A DNA stretch of 34,879 nt, from contig CALMJT010000133.1 of assembly GCA_937864365.1 (NCBI GenBank), positions 1 through 34,879 of the forward strand, written 5' to 3'. The notes under the pieces are model-generated. The model saw nothing but the letters and a program-made list of their open reading frames with translations. It was not told the DNA's origin and made no database searches. Each line of letters opens with the position of its first letter. The first letter of the stretch is position 1. Shown piece after piece: positions 18,111 through 26,481 of this stretch. Origin of the DNA: an uncultured Alteromonadales bacterium. GTDB lineage: Bacteria > Pseudomonadota > Gammaproteobacteria > Pseudomonadales > Cellvibrionaceae. A program made the position numbers and the translations under genes.

Positions 18111-18158
18111 AACCCTTCCCGAGCGACTATATTCAGCTAATTTCTTAAAATCGAACAA

Positions 18159-18410
18159 ATAGATAAAATTTATATCAACTTATAACACAATACAAAAGCT
18201 GTGAACTTTATTAGTAATAAGAAATTTCAATAAGTGGAATTATGCGATATACGTATTTGTTTTGATTCATTCTATTTGAGCCAGTTACGGCGCCTTACTG
18301 GGTTGTTACCAGGCTGTTTTCGGTAATCATTCCCCTACTGTGCACTTAACGAAGATTACGCAATAAACCATAGTTTTTAAATCGTTAAAGCATAGAATCA
18401 CAAATTAAAC
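18159..18410. other. Upstream region of SPOR-like gene
   Basis: AT-rich intergenic sequence that should contain the promoter of the minus-strand SPOR-like gene. I see no ORF and no convincing promoter boxes. Confidence 0.35.
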
Positions 18411-18569
18411 TATAGGAACCGCTGATTAACTCATCCCTGATTTAATCAGAGGACAGAAATTGAAAATGCGATTTCCAATTTCTTCGCAATTTCAATCACT
18501 TACCACTCTTGAAATTGGCGACACATCCTTATGTCGCTGGAAACTCTAGGTTAATCAGAGTTTCCTATA
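18411..18569 (-). repeat. 159-bp multi-hairpin repeat, inverted orientation, well conserved
   Basis: The reverse complement of the copy at 4543-4701 with only a few differences, exactly 159 bp from TATAGG to CCTATA. All five hairpins remain readable. One terminus has GAACCGCTGATTAAC in place of GAACCTCTGATTAAC. The TA-TA ends fit insertion at a TA dinucleotide. Confidence 0.92.
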
Positions 18570-18583
18570 GATTCACGAGTTAA

Positions 18584-18754
18584 ATCAGCCAAGTGCATTC
18601 AATAAAGGGTGCACTATGGTTTGGCTGATCTACGAATACGGCCGGTTTCTGAAACGTTCAGGAGCTCCAACCATCGGGGAAAATTATCCCGAAAACAGTT
18701 GTTTTTCATCTAAGAGAAAAGATCTATTTCAACGCTGGTATTGAGGTGAAATAG
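18584..18754. other. Intergenic block with several strong hairpins, unknown
   Basis: ATCAGCCAA (18584-18592) pairs perfectly with TTGGCTGAT (18621-18629), enclosing GTGCA (18593-18597)/TGCAC (18610-18614). Further on, CTATTTCA (18724-18731) pairs with TGAAATAG (18747-18754), and smaller stems lie between. There is no ORF. It could be a structured RNA or a decayed repeat of another family. Confidence 0.4.
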
Positions 18755-18811
18755 CAAAAGAAATCCGTACGTTAAAAAATATCTGTAGAGAACCTTAATG
18801 AAAACCTTGGT

Positions 18812-18898
18812 AGAAGGCTCCGGTTCACTCAGAGATCTTCAATAGCATGCACGCATGCCATCAATTTCAATCATGATCGGTTAATGAAATTGCGAAGC
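18812..18898 (+). repeat. Partial, diverged copy of the 159-bp repeat
   Basis: Only the left half is recognisable. GCATGC/GCATGC occupies the second-hairpin position (18845-18858), followed by CAATTTC (18862-18868) and GAAATTG (18885-18891) of the third hairpin and CGAAG. It abuts the next full copy. Confidence 0.6.
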
Positions 18899-18902
18899 CT
18901 TA

Positions 18903-19061
18903 TATAGCAAACTCTGGCAAACCTAGAATTTCCAGTGACATAGAGATATGCCGCCAATTTCAAAAATGATAAGTGATTGAAATTGTGAAGAAATTGAAAA
19001 TCATATTGTCAATTTCTGTCCTGTGATTAAATCATGGCTGAGTTAATCACAGGTTCTTATA
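18903..19061 (+). repeat. 159-bp multi-hairpin repeat with compensatory changes
   Basis: Exactly 159 bp from TATAGC to TTATA. The last hairpin reads CCTGTGATTAA/TTAATCACAGG: both arms changed (C to G, G to C) relative to CCTCTGATTAA/TTAATCAGAGG, keeping the pairing. The third and fourth hairpins keep CAATTTC/GAAATTG arms. It ends just before the fldB stop codon. Confidence 0.9.
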
Positions 19062-19093
19062 GGTAATTGATTTAGCCATAATCTAGATTAGTA

Positions 19094-19633
19094 TCAACTC
19101 AAAAGATGTAAAGGACCTTTTAATTGAAAGTGTTCGGCAATAATTGCACACCAACGGTTAATACGATCGTTGGTTAGTTCTTCCTGCTGATCTTCGTCAA
19201 TGGCTAAGCCAACAAATAAGTTTTGACCACTGATCTCAGCTTTAGAAGCATCAAATTCATAACCCTCAGTTGGCCATGAACCCACAATATCAGCGCCATG
19301 CTCAACGATCACGTCGTGTAGCATACCCATGGCGTCTAAAAAGTAGTCGCCATAACCAAATTGATCGCCCAAACCAAATAAAGCAACAGTTTTACCCGAA
19401 AAATCAATGGCTTCGAGATCAGACCAAAATTCTTCCCAATCGGATTGAATCTGACCAAAGTCCCAGGTGGAAATACCTAAGATTAGAAATGGATATTCTG
19501 CGAAATCTAACTGAGTAACATCGGCAATGTCGTGCACATCTACATTATCGATGCCCAGGCACTGCTGAATACGGTAAGCAACGTTTTCGGTGTTACCCTC
19601 GTCACTGCCAAAAAAAAGGCCAATTTTTGCCAT
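19094..19633 (-). CDS. fldB: Flavodoxin (long-chain, FldB type)
   Basis: A small cytoplasmic FMN electron carrier of 179 residues. The FMN phosphate loop is FFGSDEGNTENVA (residues 7-19), and the isoalloxazine-contacting segments ISTWDFGQIQSDW and ALFGLGDQFGYGDYF are present, with the long-chain insertion near the C-terminus. The frame continues 21 codons upstream, but ATG 19633 has AGAGGA just upstream and matches the family start. It could support radical or reductive enzymes or replace ferredoxin. It is divergent from cpxR. Confidence 0.9.
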   Translation of the reverse strand: MAKIGLFFGSDEGNTENVAYRIQQCLGIDNVDVHDIADVTQLDFAEYPFLILGISTWDFGQIQSDWEEFWSDLEAIDFSGKTVALFGLGDQFGYGDYFLDAMGMLHDVIVEHGADIVGSWPTEGYEFDASKAEISGQNLFVGLAIDEDQQEELTNDRINRWCAIIAEHFQLKGPLHLLS

Positions 19634-20024
19634 CAAGTCCTCTCTGGGTAAAAACAGTTTTCGTCCGTTAAAGTCTACAGAAATGAAATAAATCAAAAAC
19701 GGAGGAAGAATTATACGAAACTTTTAGAGTATTCAGCCACAGCCGCTAAACTTAGTATTAATAAAACGAAAATTAACTTGAATTTTTGATCACAATTGTC
19801 TTTTAAAAAAGGTACTGATAAAACTGACATCTCAGATACTTTTTTGATATATTCAATAGCTGAAATATAATTTTTTTATATTAAAAATCACTGTTTTCAT
19901 ACGATTTTGTGAGCCAGTGTTAAAATATGTTCATCAAATGTTACCTGGCGCTGTAAATAACTCAGCATCTAGGGCAAAATAGGTGACAAAAGGAATTAGT
20001 AAACTTGACGAAGTGATACGCACC
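19634..20024. promoter_or_regulatory. Divergent fldB/cpxR intergenic region
   Basis: About 390 bp, very AT-rich. The only notable structure is an AT-only stem AATATAA (19864-19870)/TTATATT (19876-19882). I looked for a CpxR-type GTAAA-N5-GTAAA box and a Fur-like box and found neither clearly. An in-frame GTG at 19983 is a possible alternative cpxR start. Confidence 0.35.
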
Positions 20025-20726
20025 ATGAACTCAATACTACTTGTCGATGACGACACGGATCTTTGTAATCTTTTAGAAGAGTACCTCACTGAAGAGGGAT
20101 TTAAAGTCACAACCGCTAACGATGGCGCCGCTGGACTGGCTTTAGCCAAGCAGCACAAGTTTGATGCTATTGTTTTGGATGTGATGTTGCCCATTCACAG
20201 CGGCTTTGAAGTTCTTAACAAAGTACGCGATTTCTCCTCAGTTCCTATTTTAATGTTAACGGCCAAAGGCGACTCTATTGATCGCATTGTTGGTTTAGAC
20301 ATGGGTGCCGACGATTATCTACCTAAACCGTGCAATCCACGTGAGTTGGTTGCTCGCATAAATGCGGTCTTGCGTCGTTTAGACAAAAAGCAAGATGGTA
20401 ATCAAAACCCAGATTTTATTCAGGTGAACGGTATTGTCCTCAATCGAGGCAATCGCAGCTGTTCCTATCAAGGTAAAGCCTTAAACATCACCGGTGCAGA
20501 GTTTTCTATTCTCGACCAGTTGATGTCAAAGGCTGGCAGCATTCTCAGCAAAGAGCTACTTACTGAACGCGCGCTCAGTCGTAAACTAACGCCATACGAT
20601 CGCAGCATTGATGTCCATGTCAGCAATATACGGAAAAAGCTTTCGTCTATTGGCGTCGATAAAGACCAGATCATCAATGTTCGTGGTGCAGGTTATATGT
20701 TTACTGTTACTGAGCCAGCAGAATGA
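20025..20726 (+). CDS. cpxR: Response regulator CpxR (OmpR family)
   Basis: A DNA-binding response regulator for envelope stress. The receiver domain (residues 1-120) carries LLVDDDTDL, phospho-acceptor D52 in AIVLDVMLP, and the Lys of DDYLPKPCNPRELVARI. The winged-helix domain (about 135-228) carries LNITGAEFSILDQL and KLTPYDRSIDVHVSNIRKKL, strongly CpxR-like. The frame can begin at GTG 19983, but ATG 20025 gives the normal family N-terminus. Its stop overlaps cpxA by four bases (ATGA). Confidence 0.92.
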   Translation: MNSILLVDDDTDLCNLLEEYLTEEGFKVTTANDGAAGLALAKQHKFDAIVLDVMLPIHSGFEVLNKVRDFSSVPILMLTAKGDSIDRIVGLDMGADDYLPKPCNPRELVARINAVLRRLDKKQDGNQNPDFIQVNGIVLNRGNRSCSYQGKALNITGAEFSILDQLMSKAGSILSKELLTERALSRKLTPYDRSIDVHVSNIRKKLSSIGVDKDQIINVRGAGYMFTVTEPAE

Positions 20727-22141
20727 CAAAACTCTACCTAAAAATATTTCTTTATTTTTGGGCGTTGTGTGGCCTGATCTTGTTTTCAGGCCTTGTCTAC
20801 GACAGTACACACAATCGTACGCCCTTATCTATTTTCTCGTCTGAAAAGAAAACGGTTTCTCCGGCAATGAAATTGTCCGATGACCTTCTTTCTACCGTGG
20901 CAGCTCACGACATGGAGTCTTTGTGCATTGCTATGCGCATGAGTCCAGATCGTGTCACACAGCATATTTTCTTAATTGATGAAAATAACGAAGATCTTTT
21001 AGCGCGCCCTATTCCCCAGTCACTTGTGCCGATGGTGAGTATGTTGGGTGAGGATATGCGTACCGCGCAAATGGGTTTAAACGTTGGCCGCATGGTCACC
21101 CTGACCGACGGTACACAATTAAAAGCCATTACTCATATTCAGGATGAATCCAGCGTTTTCTTTAAGGTGTATTTCCTAAACGCAGTACCGTGGTTTATTT
21201 CAGGCCTGCTTTTAAGTGCAATCGCTTGTTATTTATTTGCTCGCAAGCTTTCAAGCGATGTAAGTAAGTTGAAAAAAGCCACGCGCAGCATTGCCAGCGG
21301 TAATTTATCAACACGCATTTCTCCTCAATTTAGAAGCCGCAACAACGAATTCAGTGATCTTGCACGTGATTTTGACCACATGGTTGAACGTTTAGAAATT
21401 GCCATGTTGCAACAAAAACGTTTGATTAAAGACGTATCGCATGAACTTCGATCACCGCTCGCGCGTTTGCAAGTTGCCCTAGAGTTAGCCTTCCAACGCA
21501 GTAAAGGCACTGTCGATAAAGAACTTACCAACATCAAAAATGCGACCGAGTCTTTAGAAGAAATCATTACCCAAATTTTGTCGATGCCAGTAACCGAGCG
21601 CGACACTTTTGAAATGAGCGATACCATTGACTTAGGTGGATTGTTAACCGACTTGGTGAGCAATTGCCAAACAGATGCCAATAACAAGTCTGTACAAATC
21701 GTCCAAAAATATTGTTGCGAAGAAATTTTAGTTCAAACTCGCTCGAATATTTTGACCAGTGTTTTTGAGAATATTTTGCGTAACGCTGTGCGCTATACCT
21801 ATGAAGGCTCAAAAATATTTGTGAAATTGGAGTGTGTACACAACGGCAAGTGCGCCGCGGTTACCATCACCGATCAAGGCCCAGGTGTTCCCGATGGCGA
21901 TCTAGAGAAGATTTTCCAACCGTTTTATCGCTCGGACAGCGCTCGTTCACGTGATAAAGGTGGCTATGGTCTTGGACTAGCAATTGCCGAGCGTACCGTG
22001 CGTTTACATCGCGGCCAAATTATCGCTGCTAACGCCTCTGACGGTGGATTATCGGTTCAGGTTATTTTGCCAATGACTCAAATCGAAGAACCTGAAGATA
22101 TTCCGCAAGAATCACCCACTTTTGTTGTTGGCCACGCCTAA
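20723..22141 (+). CDS. cpxA: Sensor histidine kinase CpxA
   Basis: The inner-membrane kinase partner of CpxR. It has 472 residues: transmembrane helix 1 (about 6-26), a periplasmic sensor region (about 27-150), transmembrane helix 2 (about 153-173), HAMP linker, HisKA with the phospho-accepting H240 in KDVSHELRSPLARL, then HATPase (NILRNAVRY, DQGPGVPDG, GGYGLGLAIAERTVRLHRG). It is translationally coupled to cpxR by a 4-bp overlap. It convergently meets the membrane protein gene at 22168, with a long shared hairpin at 22148-22188. Confidence 0.92.
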   Translation: MTKLYLKIFLYFWALCGLILFSGLVYDSTHNRTPLSIFSSEKKTVSPAMKLSDDLLSTVAAHDMESLCIAMRMSPDRVTQHIFLIDENNEDLLARPIPQSLVPMVSMLGEDMRTAQMGLNVGRMVTLTDGTQLKAITHIQDESSVFFKVYFLNAVPWFISGLLLSAIACYLFARKLSSDVSKLKKATRSIASGNLSTRISPQFRSRNNEFSDLARDFDHMVERLEIAMLQQKRLIKDVSHELRSPLARLQVALELAFQRSKGTVDKELTNIKNATESLEEIITQILSMPVTERDTFEMSDTIDLGGLLTDLVSNCQTDANNKSVQIVQKYCCEEILVQTRSNILTSVFENILRNAVRYTYEGSKIFVKLECVHNGKCAAVTITDQGPGVPDGDLEKIFQPFYRSDSARSRDKGGYGLGLAIAERTVRLHRGQIIAANASDGGLSVQVILPMTQIEEPEDIPQESPTFVVGHA

Positions 22142-22147
22142 ACGACT

Positions 22148-22188
22148 AAACGTTACTTAGGCAGACCTCAGTCGCCTAGGTAACGTTT
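22148..22188. terminator. Convergent hairpin overlapping the 3' end of the membrane protein gene
   Basis: A 15-bp stem with one mismatch, AAACGTTACTTAGGC (22148-22162)/GCCTAGGTAACGTTT (22174-22188). The right arm encodes the last codons of the minus-strand gene. It has only short T-runs, so it is an imperfect intrinsic terminator serving both strands. Confidence 0.55.
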
Positions 22189-22797
22189 GTCATCGTAAGA
22201 CTTTACCAAATCCGGCCACAACACGGTAATCGTCGAAATTGTTGCGCCATTAATAAATCCTTCTGGGAACAGCGACATTCCGTAAAGCCAAAAGTGATCC
22301 TCTAAAATAACTTCTAAGCTCCACGCATTAAATATCCAAAATATGGCGTAAGCATTAATCACCGTAAAAATTACTGTGAAGACAGCGCCAAAAAATCCGC
22401 CGCCAAGTATAAAAACAAATAAATTGTTAAAAGGAATTCTAGTCACAACCTGCAGTGCAATAGCGGCTCCAAACACTGGGTAAGCAACGGACAATAAAAA
22501 ATTTAAACCCAAGTTATGGAGATCAATGGCCATAACCAGCTGCACGGCAACCAATCCAAAAACACCGGCAATAATCGCTAATGGCAGGCCAAATAAAAAT
22601 ACCGCCGCAGACATCATAGAAAGATGCACGACTATTACCGCACTCAGTTCAACTTTCAACAACCACACGAATCCCATGATCGCGGAGTACGCAAGCCAAA
22701 GCAGCACTCGATGACTGACGGAGAAGAAAGACCGCCAAGGTGCAAATATAAGCGCAGCAAGAACAATGACAGCTGAGGCAATAAACCCGAACCACAT
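22168..22797 (-). CDS. CbiM-like predicted membrane protein (COG3235 type)
   Basis: About 209 residues with six or more hydrophobic helices, and the conserved C-terminal signature MSLFPEGFINGATIST followed by WPDLVKSYDDKRYLGD. This matches a gammaproteobacterial membrane family related to energy-coupling-factor permeases such as CbiM. The ligand (cobalt, nickel or a vitamin precursor) is unknown, and no ECF ATPase gene is nearby. The frame opens with TTG at 22836; ATG 22797 is preferred, with GGA upstream. Confidence 0.75.
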   Translation of the reverse strand: MWFGFIASAVIVLAALIFAPWRSFFSVSHRVLLWLAYSAIMGFVWLLKVELSAVIVVHLSMMSAAVFLFGLPLAIIAGVFGLVAVQLVMAIDLHNLGLNFLLSVAYPVFGAAIALQVVTRIPFNNLFVFILGGGFFGAVFTVIFTVINAYAIFWIFNAWSLEVILEDHFWLYGMSLFPEGFINGATISTITVLWPDLVKSYDDKRYLGD

Positions 22798-23162
22798 CAA
22801 TGTTATTCCGGGTGAAATAAGAACAAACACGCACAAAACCCAGCGAATCGAATCGCAATAACTATGATAAATACACTCACAAATTCACAATCGGCAAAAA
22901 TCGACCGCTCTGATCGAGAAGACCGTGTAACTACCTAAAATCGCCGAAAAAATTTGGAGTGAGTTGTCAAAACTTTGTCGAATATTCCAGAACACAGCTT
23001 TTGATCGCTGTAAGCCTATGTTTTTAAAGAACTTTATAAAATAGATGTTTGTGGCATAAATCTCGCTTTTAGGCTCTGAAACGACACGATTCTTTATCAT
23101 TTGCCAAAAACATAACAGTAAATGCGGCAATAAAGGGTCACAGAGAGAACAAGGAAAGATAT
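22798..23162. other. Divergent intergenic region
   Basis: About 365 bp between the membrane protein and GGDEF genes. No clear promoter motif is seen. A 99-codon minus-strand frame crossing it has no recognisable domain and is probably spurious. Confidence 0.35.
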
Positions 23163-24059
23163 ATGCTATCTTCGACAAATACATCTACAGGCTACAAAAA
23201 ACGCAACATAACGGCTTTGGTACGCAAATCCGAACAGGCCAGAACAGGAAAAGTGTTGGAGCTTGTTCAAAAGTTGCAGTCGAGCCTCGAAGTCGAAGCC
23301 ATTTTACCGCATTTATTAGAGTATCTCCGAAATTACATCCCAGATTGCCGACTCTCTTATCGCTACGATGAATTTGAATTTAATCTTGAATTCGAAGGAC
23401 CCAATCTCGTTCACCAATGCTTTTACCAGCTCAATGTAGACGATATTAATCTGGGCGAGATTCGTGTAACCAACTCAAAAGAGTTTTCTGAGTTCGAATT
23501 ACAGATTATCGAAGAGACTCTTACTCACCTCTACTTTCCGTTGCGAAATGCGCTTTTGTATCAGCAAGCCATTCGCAACGCTCGCTTGGATGCATTGACC
23601 GGTGTGAATAATCGCTTTGCATTTAGTCGGGCGTTTGAAAGAGAGTTGAAGCTTGCACATCGTTACAATAACGATCTGTCGTTATTGATTTTGGACATCG
23701 ATCATTTCAAATCTGTAAACGATCACTACGGTCATCTTTGTGGGGATATCGTACTGAGAGACGTTGCACAAACAATCAAGGCGGCAATGCGCGAGACGGA
23801 TATGATTTTTCGCTACGGCGGCGAAGAATTTACCGCAATTCTCCCGAAAACCGACCATCAAGGCGCCCTTGTGATTGCAGAACGAATTCGCAAAGAAGTG
23901 GAAGGACTGATCATTAATGCCGACAACAAACCCGTTTCGGTCACCGTCAGCATTGGCATTGGCAGCCTTAAAAATGTTGAATCCAGTGATCAGCTATTTA
24001 TTCAGGCCGATGAGCATTTGTATTCGGCGAAAAGAGCCGGTCGTAACCGTGTTTGCTAA
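23163..24059 (+). CDS. Diguanylate cyclase with GAF-like N-terminal domain
   Basis: Predicted to make cyclic-di-GMP from two GTP. The C-terminal 160 residues are a full GGDEF domain: DALTGVNNRFAF, LDIDHFKSVND, catalytic GGEEF at residues 219-223, and VSIGIGSL. An inhibitory I-site RxxD (RETD, 210-213) lies exactly five residues before GGEEF, so feedback inhibition is likely. Residues 30-135 look like a GAF-type sensory domain. There is no membrane helix. An EAL domain is absent. Signal and targets are unknown. Confidence 0.9.
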   Translation: MLSSTNTSTGYKKRNITALVRKSEQARTGKVLELVQKLQSSLEVEAILPHLLEYLRNYIPDCRLSYRYDEFEFNLEFEGPNLVHQCFYQLNVDDINLGEIRVTNSKEFSEFELQIIEETLTHLYFPLRNALLYQQAIRNARLDALTGVNNRFAFSRAFERELKLAHRYNNDLSLLILDIDHFKSVNDHYGHLCGDIVLRDVAQTIKAAMRETDMIFRYGGEEFTAILPKTDHQGALVIAERIRKEVEGLIINADNKPVSVTVSIGIGSLKNVESSDQLFIQADEHLYSAKRAGRNRVC

Positions 24060-24088
24060 TTAATTTGATCACAGTAGACGGAGATGCC

Positions 24089-24165
24089 CTCGCTGGCTTG
24101 ACGGTAAAAATTCAAGCTGCGAGAGAGCTTACCCAAAGATTGAGTGCTTACGGAACAACTCAATC
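24089..24165. terminator. Hairpins between convergent GGDEF and rluB genes
   Basis: CTCGC + GCTTGA pairs with TCAAGC + GCGAG (24089-24123, with small bulges). A second stem GATTGAGT (24138-24145)/ACTCAATC (24158-24165) is followed on the minus strand by TTTGGG. There is no strong T-run on either side; it is probably a bidirectional transcription end. Confidence 0.45.
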
Positions 24166-24172
24166 AAAGCAA

Positions 24173-25000
24173 TTAATGACGCTGGCCTTTTGAGCGTAAT
24201 TTACGACTGTGGCGCAAGTACGCTTCTTTTTCTTTTGTTGCCAGCGGTTTATAGCGTGGCGGCTCAATGCCAGCGGTCAAACATAAGTCTGCAACTTCTT
24301 TCGGTAAAAGTTCGATCCACTGACCAACACGAACGTGTGACGGAATAAAAATATTACCGTAACGCACACGCTTTAGACGGCTGACTTTCACACCTTGAGA
24401 TTCCCAAAGTCGTCTTACTTCACGGTTGCGGCCTTCCATGACCACACAGTAAAACCAGCGGTTTCGGCCTTCGCCAGCACCATCGACAACATCGGTAAAC
24501 TTAGCGACACCGTCGTCCAGCAGCACACCTGAAAGTAAGCGTGCCTTCATGTCATCATCGACATCACCTTGTATGCGAACAAGGTATTCACGATCTATCA
24601 CCGATGATGGATGCATCAGTTTATTGGCCAATTCGCCATCATTAGTAAACAACAGCAGTCCGCTGGTATTAAAGTCCAAGCGGCCAACAGAAATCCAACG
24701 ACCCTGTGCTAGACGCGGCAAGCGATCATAAACAGTTCGTCTGCCTTCGGGGTCTGACTTGGAGCAGATTTCGCCTTCGGGTTTGTTGTACAAAAGTACC
24801 CGCAGCGGAGATTTTTCGTTATTGGAGGAAACAAGCTTGCCACGAAATTGGAGCTTGTCACTATCACTGACACGATCACCCAATTGTGCTGGACGGCCAT
24901 TTACCGTGACCAAACCATCTACGATTGCACGTTCCATCTCACGACGGGAACCTAAGCCTGCTCGCGCTAAGACTTTTTGTATTTTTTCGCCTTCTGCCAT
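24173..25000 (-). CDS. rluB: 23S rRNA pseudouridine synthase RluB
   Basis: Converts a helix-93-region uridine (2605 in E. coli) of 23S rRNA to pseudouridine. The S4 RNA-binding domain is at residues 5-60 (KVLARAGLGSRREMERAI). The catalytic domain carries the active-site Asp in GRLDFNTSGLLLFTNDG and the family motif EGRNREVRRLWESQG. 275 residues with a basic C-terminal tail (RHSRKLRSKGQRH) fit RluB rather than RluE/RluF. It is 24 bp downstream of scpB and is the last gene of the cluster. Confidence 0.92.
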   Translation of the reverse strand: MAEGEKIQKVLARAGLGSRREMERAIVDGLVTVNGRPAQLGDRVSDSDKLQFRGKLVSSNNEKSPLRVLLYNKPEGEICSKSDPEGRRTVYDRLPRLAQGRWISVGRLDFNTSGLLLFTNDGELANKLMHPSSVIDREYLVRIQGDVDDDMKARLLSGVLLDDGVAKFTDVVDGAGEGRNRWFYCVVMEGRNREVRRLWESQGVKVSRLKRVRYGNIFIPSHVRVGQWIELLPKEVADLCLTAGIEPPRYKPLATKEKEAYLRHSRKLRSKGQRH

Positions 25001-25024
25001 TGGGATGATCAGTAGTCCTTAAAA

Positions 25025-26479
25025 TTAAGAAGCATCAAATAAAGATTTAACCGGGGGTTTTTCCGGCGCTGATTCCAATTCACCAGAGGATTCATCACTG
25101 TCTTGAGTAACAGTGTCTCTGGCGCTATTGGTTTCTGAGTCTTCAAGCTGCGCATCATCGGCATCTTCTGCAGATTCTGCTACAAGCTCATCGTTATCTT
25201 GTTCGGTTGAAATAACGGTATCGGCTGAATCTTGATCTACCTCTACCACGGTATCTGAATCGTCGCCAAATAGTGACGATGATGCACGGTTGACTGCATA
25301 ACCGCTCAAATTATTTTCGTCAGACTCTAAATCGGTTGGCTCGTCATCGAAGCACTTATCTTCTGGGTCTGGTTCGGCAAGGTCTGGGTCTGGTTCGGCA
25401 AAGTCTGGGCCTGGCTCAGCAAAGTCTGTGTTTGGTTCTGCAAAGTATTCGTCTGAAACCGACTCAGATTCATCCGGTAACTCATCAAGCTGAGAATCAT
25501 CGGGTTCCATCTCGACATCCGCAGAGATTTCAATCTCTTCACGGAGGTTTTCAGCTCCGATGGAAGTATCGGAATCATCAAGCTGCTCAAGATCTTCTTC
25601 AGCAACAGCGGTGGTATCGTTGATGACTTCATCCGAATAATCCGACCCGCGCTCTTCTAGCGAATCGTCGGCGAAATCACCTGCAAATTCAATTTCAGCA
25701 GCTGCAACGTCGTTTATCTCTGAATCTAGATCTTGCGGTGGTGCTTGAACATCGGAATCGGATTCAAACTCTGCGTCTGAGCCAAGCTCTGCGCCTGAAT
25801 CTTTCTGCTCACCATCAACATCTACTTCAGGCACTGCGTTCGCATCAGAAGTCGAGTCGTCGGATTGATCAGTGTCATCATTGTCAATGTTTTGCAACTC
25901 TGCATTTAAATCCAATTCGGGATTTAATTGATCGATATCGGCCAATTCACCCAGACTCGGTAATTCTTCTAAGCTACTTAAATTAAAGTAGTCCAAAAAT
26001 GCTCGGGTTGTCGCGTACAACGACGGTCTTCCGGGAACATCTCTGTGCCCAACAACCTTAACCCACTCGCGTTCGGTCAATGTTTTAATAATGTGAGAAC
26101 TCACAGCAACACCGCGAATCTCTTCGATATCACCACGAGTAATGGGTTGTCGGTAAGCGATCAGCGCTAGGGTTTCTAGCAAAGCACGAGAGTATTTTTG
26201 CGGCTTTTCTTCCCATAAGCGATTCACCCATGGAGCCGTTTCTTCGCGGACCTGAAATCGCCAGCCGCTACCAACCTGCTTAAGTTCAAAGCCACGACCT
26301 TCGCATTCTAGCGTAATCAGGTCGATGACTTTTTTAATGTCTTCTATTGTGATACCTGCCGAATCAACATCTTCGGCTTCGGCACTTTCAAATAATGACA
26401 ACAAGCGCTTTTCGTCTAGCGGTTGTCCGGCGGCGAGTAAAGCGCCTTCAATAATTTTTTTAAGTTGCAATTCTTCCAA
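25025..26479 (-). CDS. scpB: Condensin subunit ScpB with long acidic C-terminal tail
   Basis: The winged-helix partner of ScpA and SMC in chromosome condensation. Residues 1-175 are a normal ScpB (LKKIIEGALLAAGQPL, ALLETLALIAYRQPITRGDIEEIRGV, GRPSLYATTRAFLDYFNL). Residues 176-484 are a low-complexity tail dominated by Asp, Glu and Ser. It contains four 7-residue FAEPxPD-like repeats encoded by 21-bp units at 25362-25445. Typical ScpB proteins are about 180-300 residues, so this one is much longer. The start is TTG at 26479, 2 bp after the scpA stop, suggesting translational coupling. Confidence 0.92.
   Translation of the reverse strand: MEELQLKKIIEGALLAAGQPLDEKRLLSLFESAEAEDVDSAGITIEDIKKVIDLITLECEGRGFELKQVGSGWRFQVREETAPWVNRLWEEKPQKYSRALLETLALIAYRQPITRGDIEEIRGVAVSSHIIKTLTEREWVKVVGHRDVPGRPSLYATTRAFLDYFNLSSLEELPSLGELADIDQLNPELDLNAELQNIDNDDTDQSDDSTSDANAVPEVDVDGEQKDSGAELGSDAEFESDSDVQAPPQDLDSEINDVAAAEIEFAGDFADDSLEERGSDYSDEVINDTTAVAEEDLEQLDDSDTSIGAENLREEIEISADVEMEPDDSQLDELPDESESVSDEYFAEPNTDFAEPGPDFAEPDPDLAEPDPEDKCFDDEPTDLESDENNLSGYAVNRASSSLFGDDSDTVVEVDQDSADTVISTEQDNDELVAESAEDADDAQLEDSETNSARDTVTQDSDESSGELESAPEKPPVKSLFDAS
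25362..25445 (-). repeat. Four 21-bp in-frame tandem repeats inside scpB
   Basis: Units at 25362-25382, 25383-25403, 25404-25424 and 25425-25445 encode FAEP/LAEP heptads in the acidic tail. The two middle units differ at few bases, so expansion was recent. Confidence 0.85.
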
Positions 26480-26481
26480 CG

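Noticed and set aside
19634-20024. CpxR or Fur box upstream of cpxR/fldB
   Set aside because: No GTAAA-N5-GTAAA pair or Fur-like palindrome is clear enough to report.
22885-23184. 99-codon minus-strand ORF between the membrane protein and GGDEF genes
   Set aside because: No domain or signal seen, and it overlaps the GGDEF start; likely the promoter region read as codons.
25327-25632. 101-codon ORF inside scpB in another frame
   Set aside because: A shadow of the repetitive acidic tail; the repeat structure forces open frames.
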